From G965232465 sp965232465 (lineage in GTDB: Bacteria > Pseudomonadota > Alphaproteobacteria > JAQWUY01): DNA of 64,000 nt. A program made the position numbers and the translations under genes. The stretch's first letter is position 1. Every line of letters begins with the position of its first letter. Shown piece after piece: positions 63,482 through 64,000 of this stretch. Location of the stretch: contig OZ246977.1 of assembly GCA_965232465.1 (NCBI GenBank), positions 372,001 to 436,000 on the forward strand, read 5' to 3'. The notes below the pieces were generated by a model that was not told the DNA's origin, searched no databases, and saw only the letters and a program-made list of their open reading frames with translations.

Positions 63482-64000
63482 ATGTTAGGCGTATGTTATT
63501 ATCCCGAACATTGGGATTCAGAAAATTGGCAAAACGATGCGGACAATATGGTACAAGCAGGCATTTCATGGGTGCGTATAGGCGAATTTGCGTGGAGCCG
63601 TCTGCAACCACAAGAAAATCAGTTCGACTGGGATTGGCTTGATACCGCCATTGATATATTGGGCAAAACAGGGCTGAGCATCGTGCTTGGCACCCCGACC
63701 GCCACACCGCCTATGTGGATATGTCAAAAACACCCTGATATGTTTGCTTTGGATGCACATGGTAATGTGCGGGGGTTTGGGTCAAGACGGCATTACTGTT
63801 TTTCCCATCAAGGGTACCAACAAGAAAGTCAGCGGATTACGGAAATACTGGCAAAGCGGTATGGCAAAAACCCTTATATTAAAGCGTGGCAAACGGACAA
63901 TGAATACGGTTGTCACAATACCGCATTATCATACAGTGACCACGCACAACAGGCATTTCAGCAGTGGTTACAACAAAAATATGGGGATATAGATACCTTA
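63482..64000 (+). CDS. Beta-galactosidase, GH42 family (N-terminal part)
   Basis: 173 residues, running off the window. MLGVCYYPEHWDSENW is the typical GH42 start; VRIGEFAWSRLQPQ, LGTPTATPPMW and WQTDNEYGCHNT (with the acid/base Glu after Asn near residue 140) follow. It hydrolyses beta-galactosides in the cytoplasm. AAAGGAC precedes the ATG. It is the last visible gene of the galactoside operon. Confidence 0.92.
   Translation, partial: MLGVCYYPEHWDSENWQNDADNMVQAGISWVRIGEFAWSRLQPQENQFDWDWLDTAIDILGKTGLSIVLGTPTATPPMWICQKHPDMFALDAHGNVRGFGSRRHYCFSHQGYQQESQRITEILAKRYGKNPYIKAWQTDNEYGCHNTALSYSDHAQQAFQQWLQQKYGDIDTL

Noticed and set aside
1..64000. CRISPR arrays
   Set aside because: No regularly spaced short direct repeats were seen; repeats present are coding tandem repeats or IS ends.

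Overview
The window looks like the chromosome of a moderately low-GC alphaproteobacterium. This rests on gene order and content: mltB-rlpA-dac-tmk-holB-metG-tatD-MBL in a row, a DUF3576 lipoprotein followed by leuS-lptE-holA, zapA followed by a 6S RNA with tkt-gap alongside, and ubiK next to dapB. Galactoside-degrading genes, deoxynucleoside salvage, an invasin-like adhesin and several insertion sequences suggest a host- or gut-associated lifestyle; that is inference.

Layout. 1-3.3 kb: end of a nucleoside hydrolase, a flavin monooxygenase-like gene, and icd. 3.4-8.2 kb: an RND efflux pump with its adaptor, no outer-membrane channel. 8.6-10.7 kb: an EnvZ/OmpR-type two-component pair. 10.9-19.1 kb: the conserved envelope, replication and translation cluster. 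19.2-22.3 kb: photolyase, short-chain dehydrogenase, a carboxymuconolactone decarboxylase-like protein and tRNA-Ser(UGA). 22.3-26.9 kb: an accessory patch with a decayed repeat element, an IS407-type relic broken by an intact IS3-family copy, and a complete DpnII-type restriction-modification system (two methylases plus nuclease, GATC). 27-36 kb: 6S RNA, zapA and a partner, tkt, gap, and a deoxyribose/deoxynucleoside operon (deoC, tandem aldehyde dehydrogenase, sugar kinase, nucleoside deoxyribosyltransferase). 36.1-40.8 kb: a 1,547-residue inverse autotransporter whose candidate promoter carries a 14-base homopolymer in its spacer. 41-51.4 kb: TauE-like permease, holA-lptE-leuS-DUF3576, a porin, PhoB with a PhoR-like kinase lacking membrane segments, ubiK and dapB.

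51.4-56 kb is an IS-damaged zone. An AtzE-like amidase is broken by both an IS3-family insertion and a frameshift. It is preceded in its operon by an AtzG-like small gene and by the last ~43 codons of a LivF/UrtE-type ABC ATPase, which is cut off by an IS407-group element. 56-64 kb: a galactoside operon with a LacI-type regulator, an MsmK/UgpC-type ATPase, binding protein, two permeases, a GH36 alpha-galactosidase and a GH42 beta-galactosidase that runs off the window. A perfect 20-bp palindrome lies in the divergent control region.

Most genes belong to known families. The most interesting signals are regulatory or evolutionary: the putative phase-variable adhesin promoter, two clear -1 frameshift sites in the insertion sequences, the recently dismantled nitrogen-scavenging operon, homopolymer and minisatellite tracts inside genes, and a dispersed terminal-repeat-like motif.
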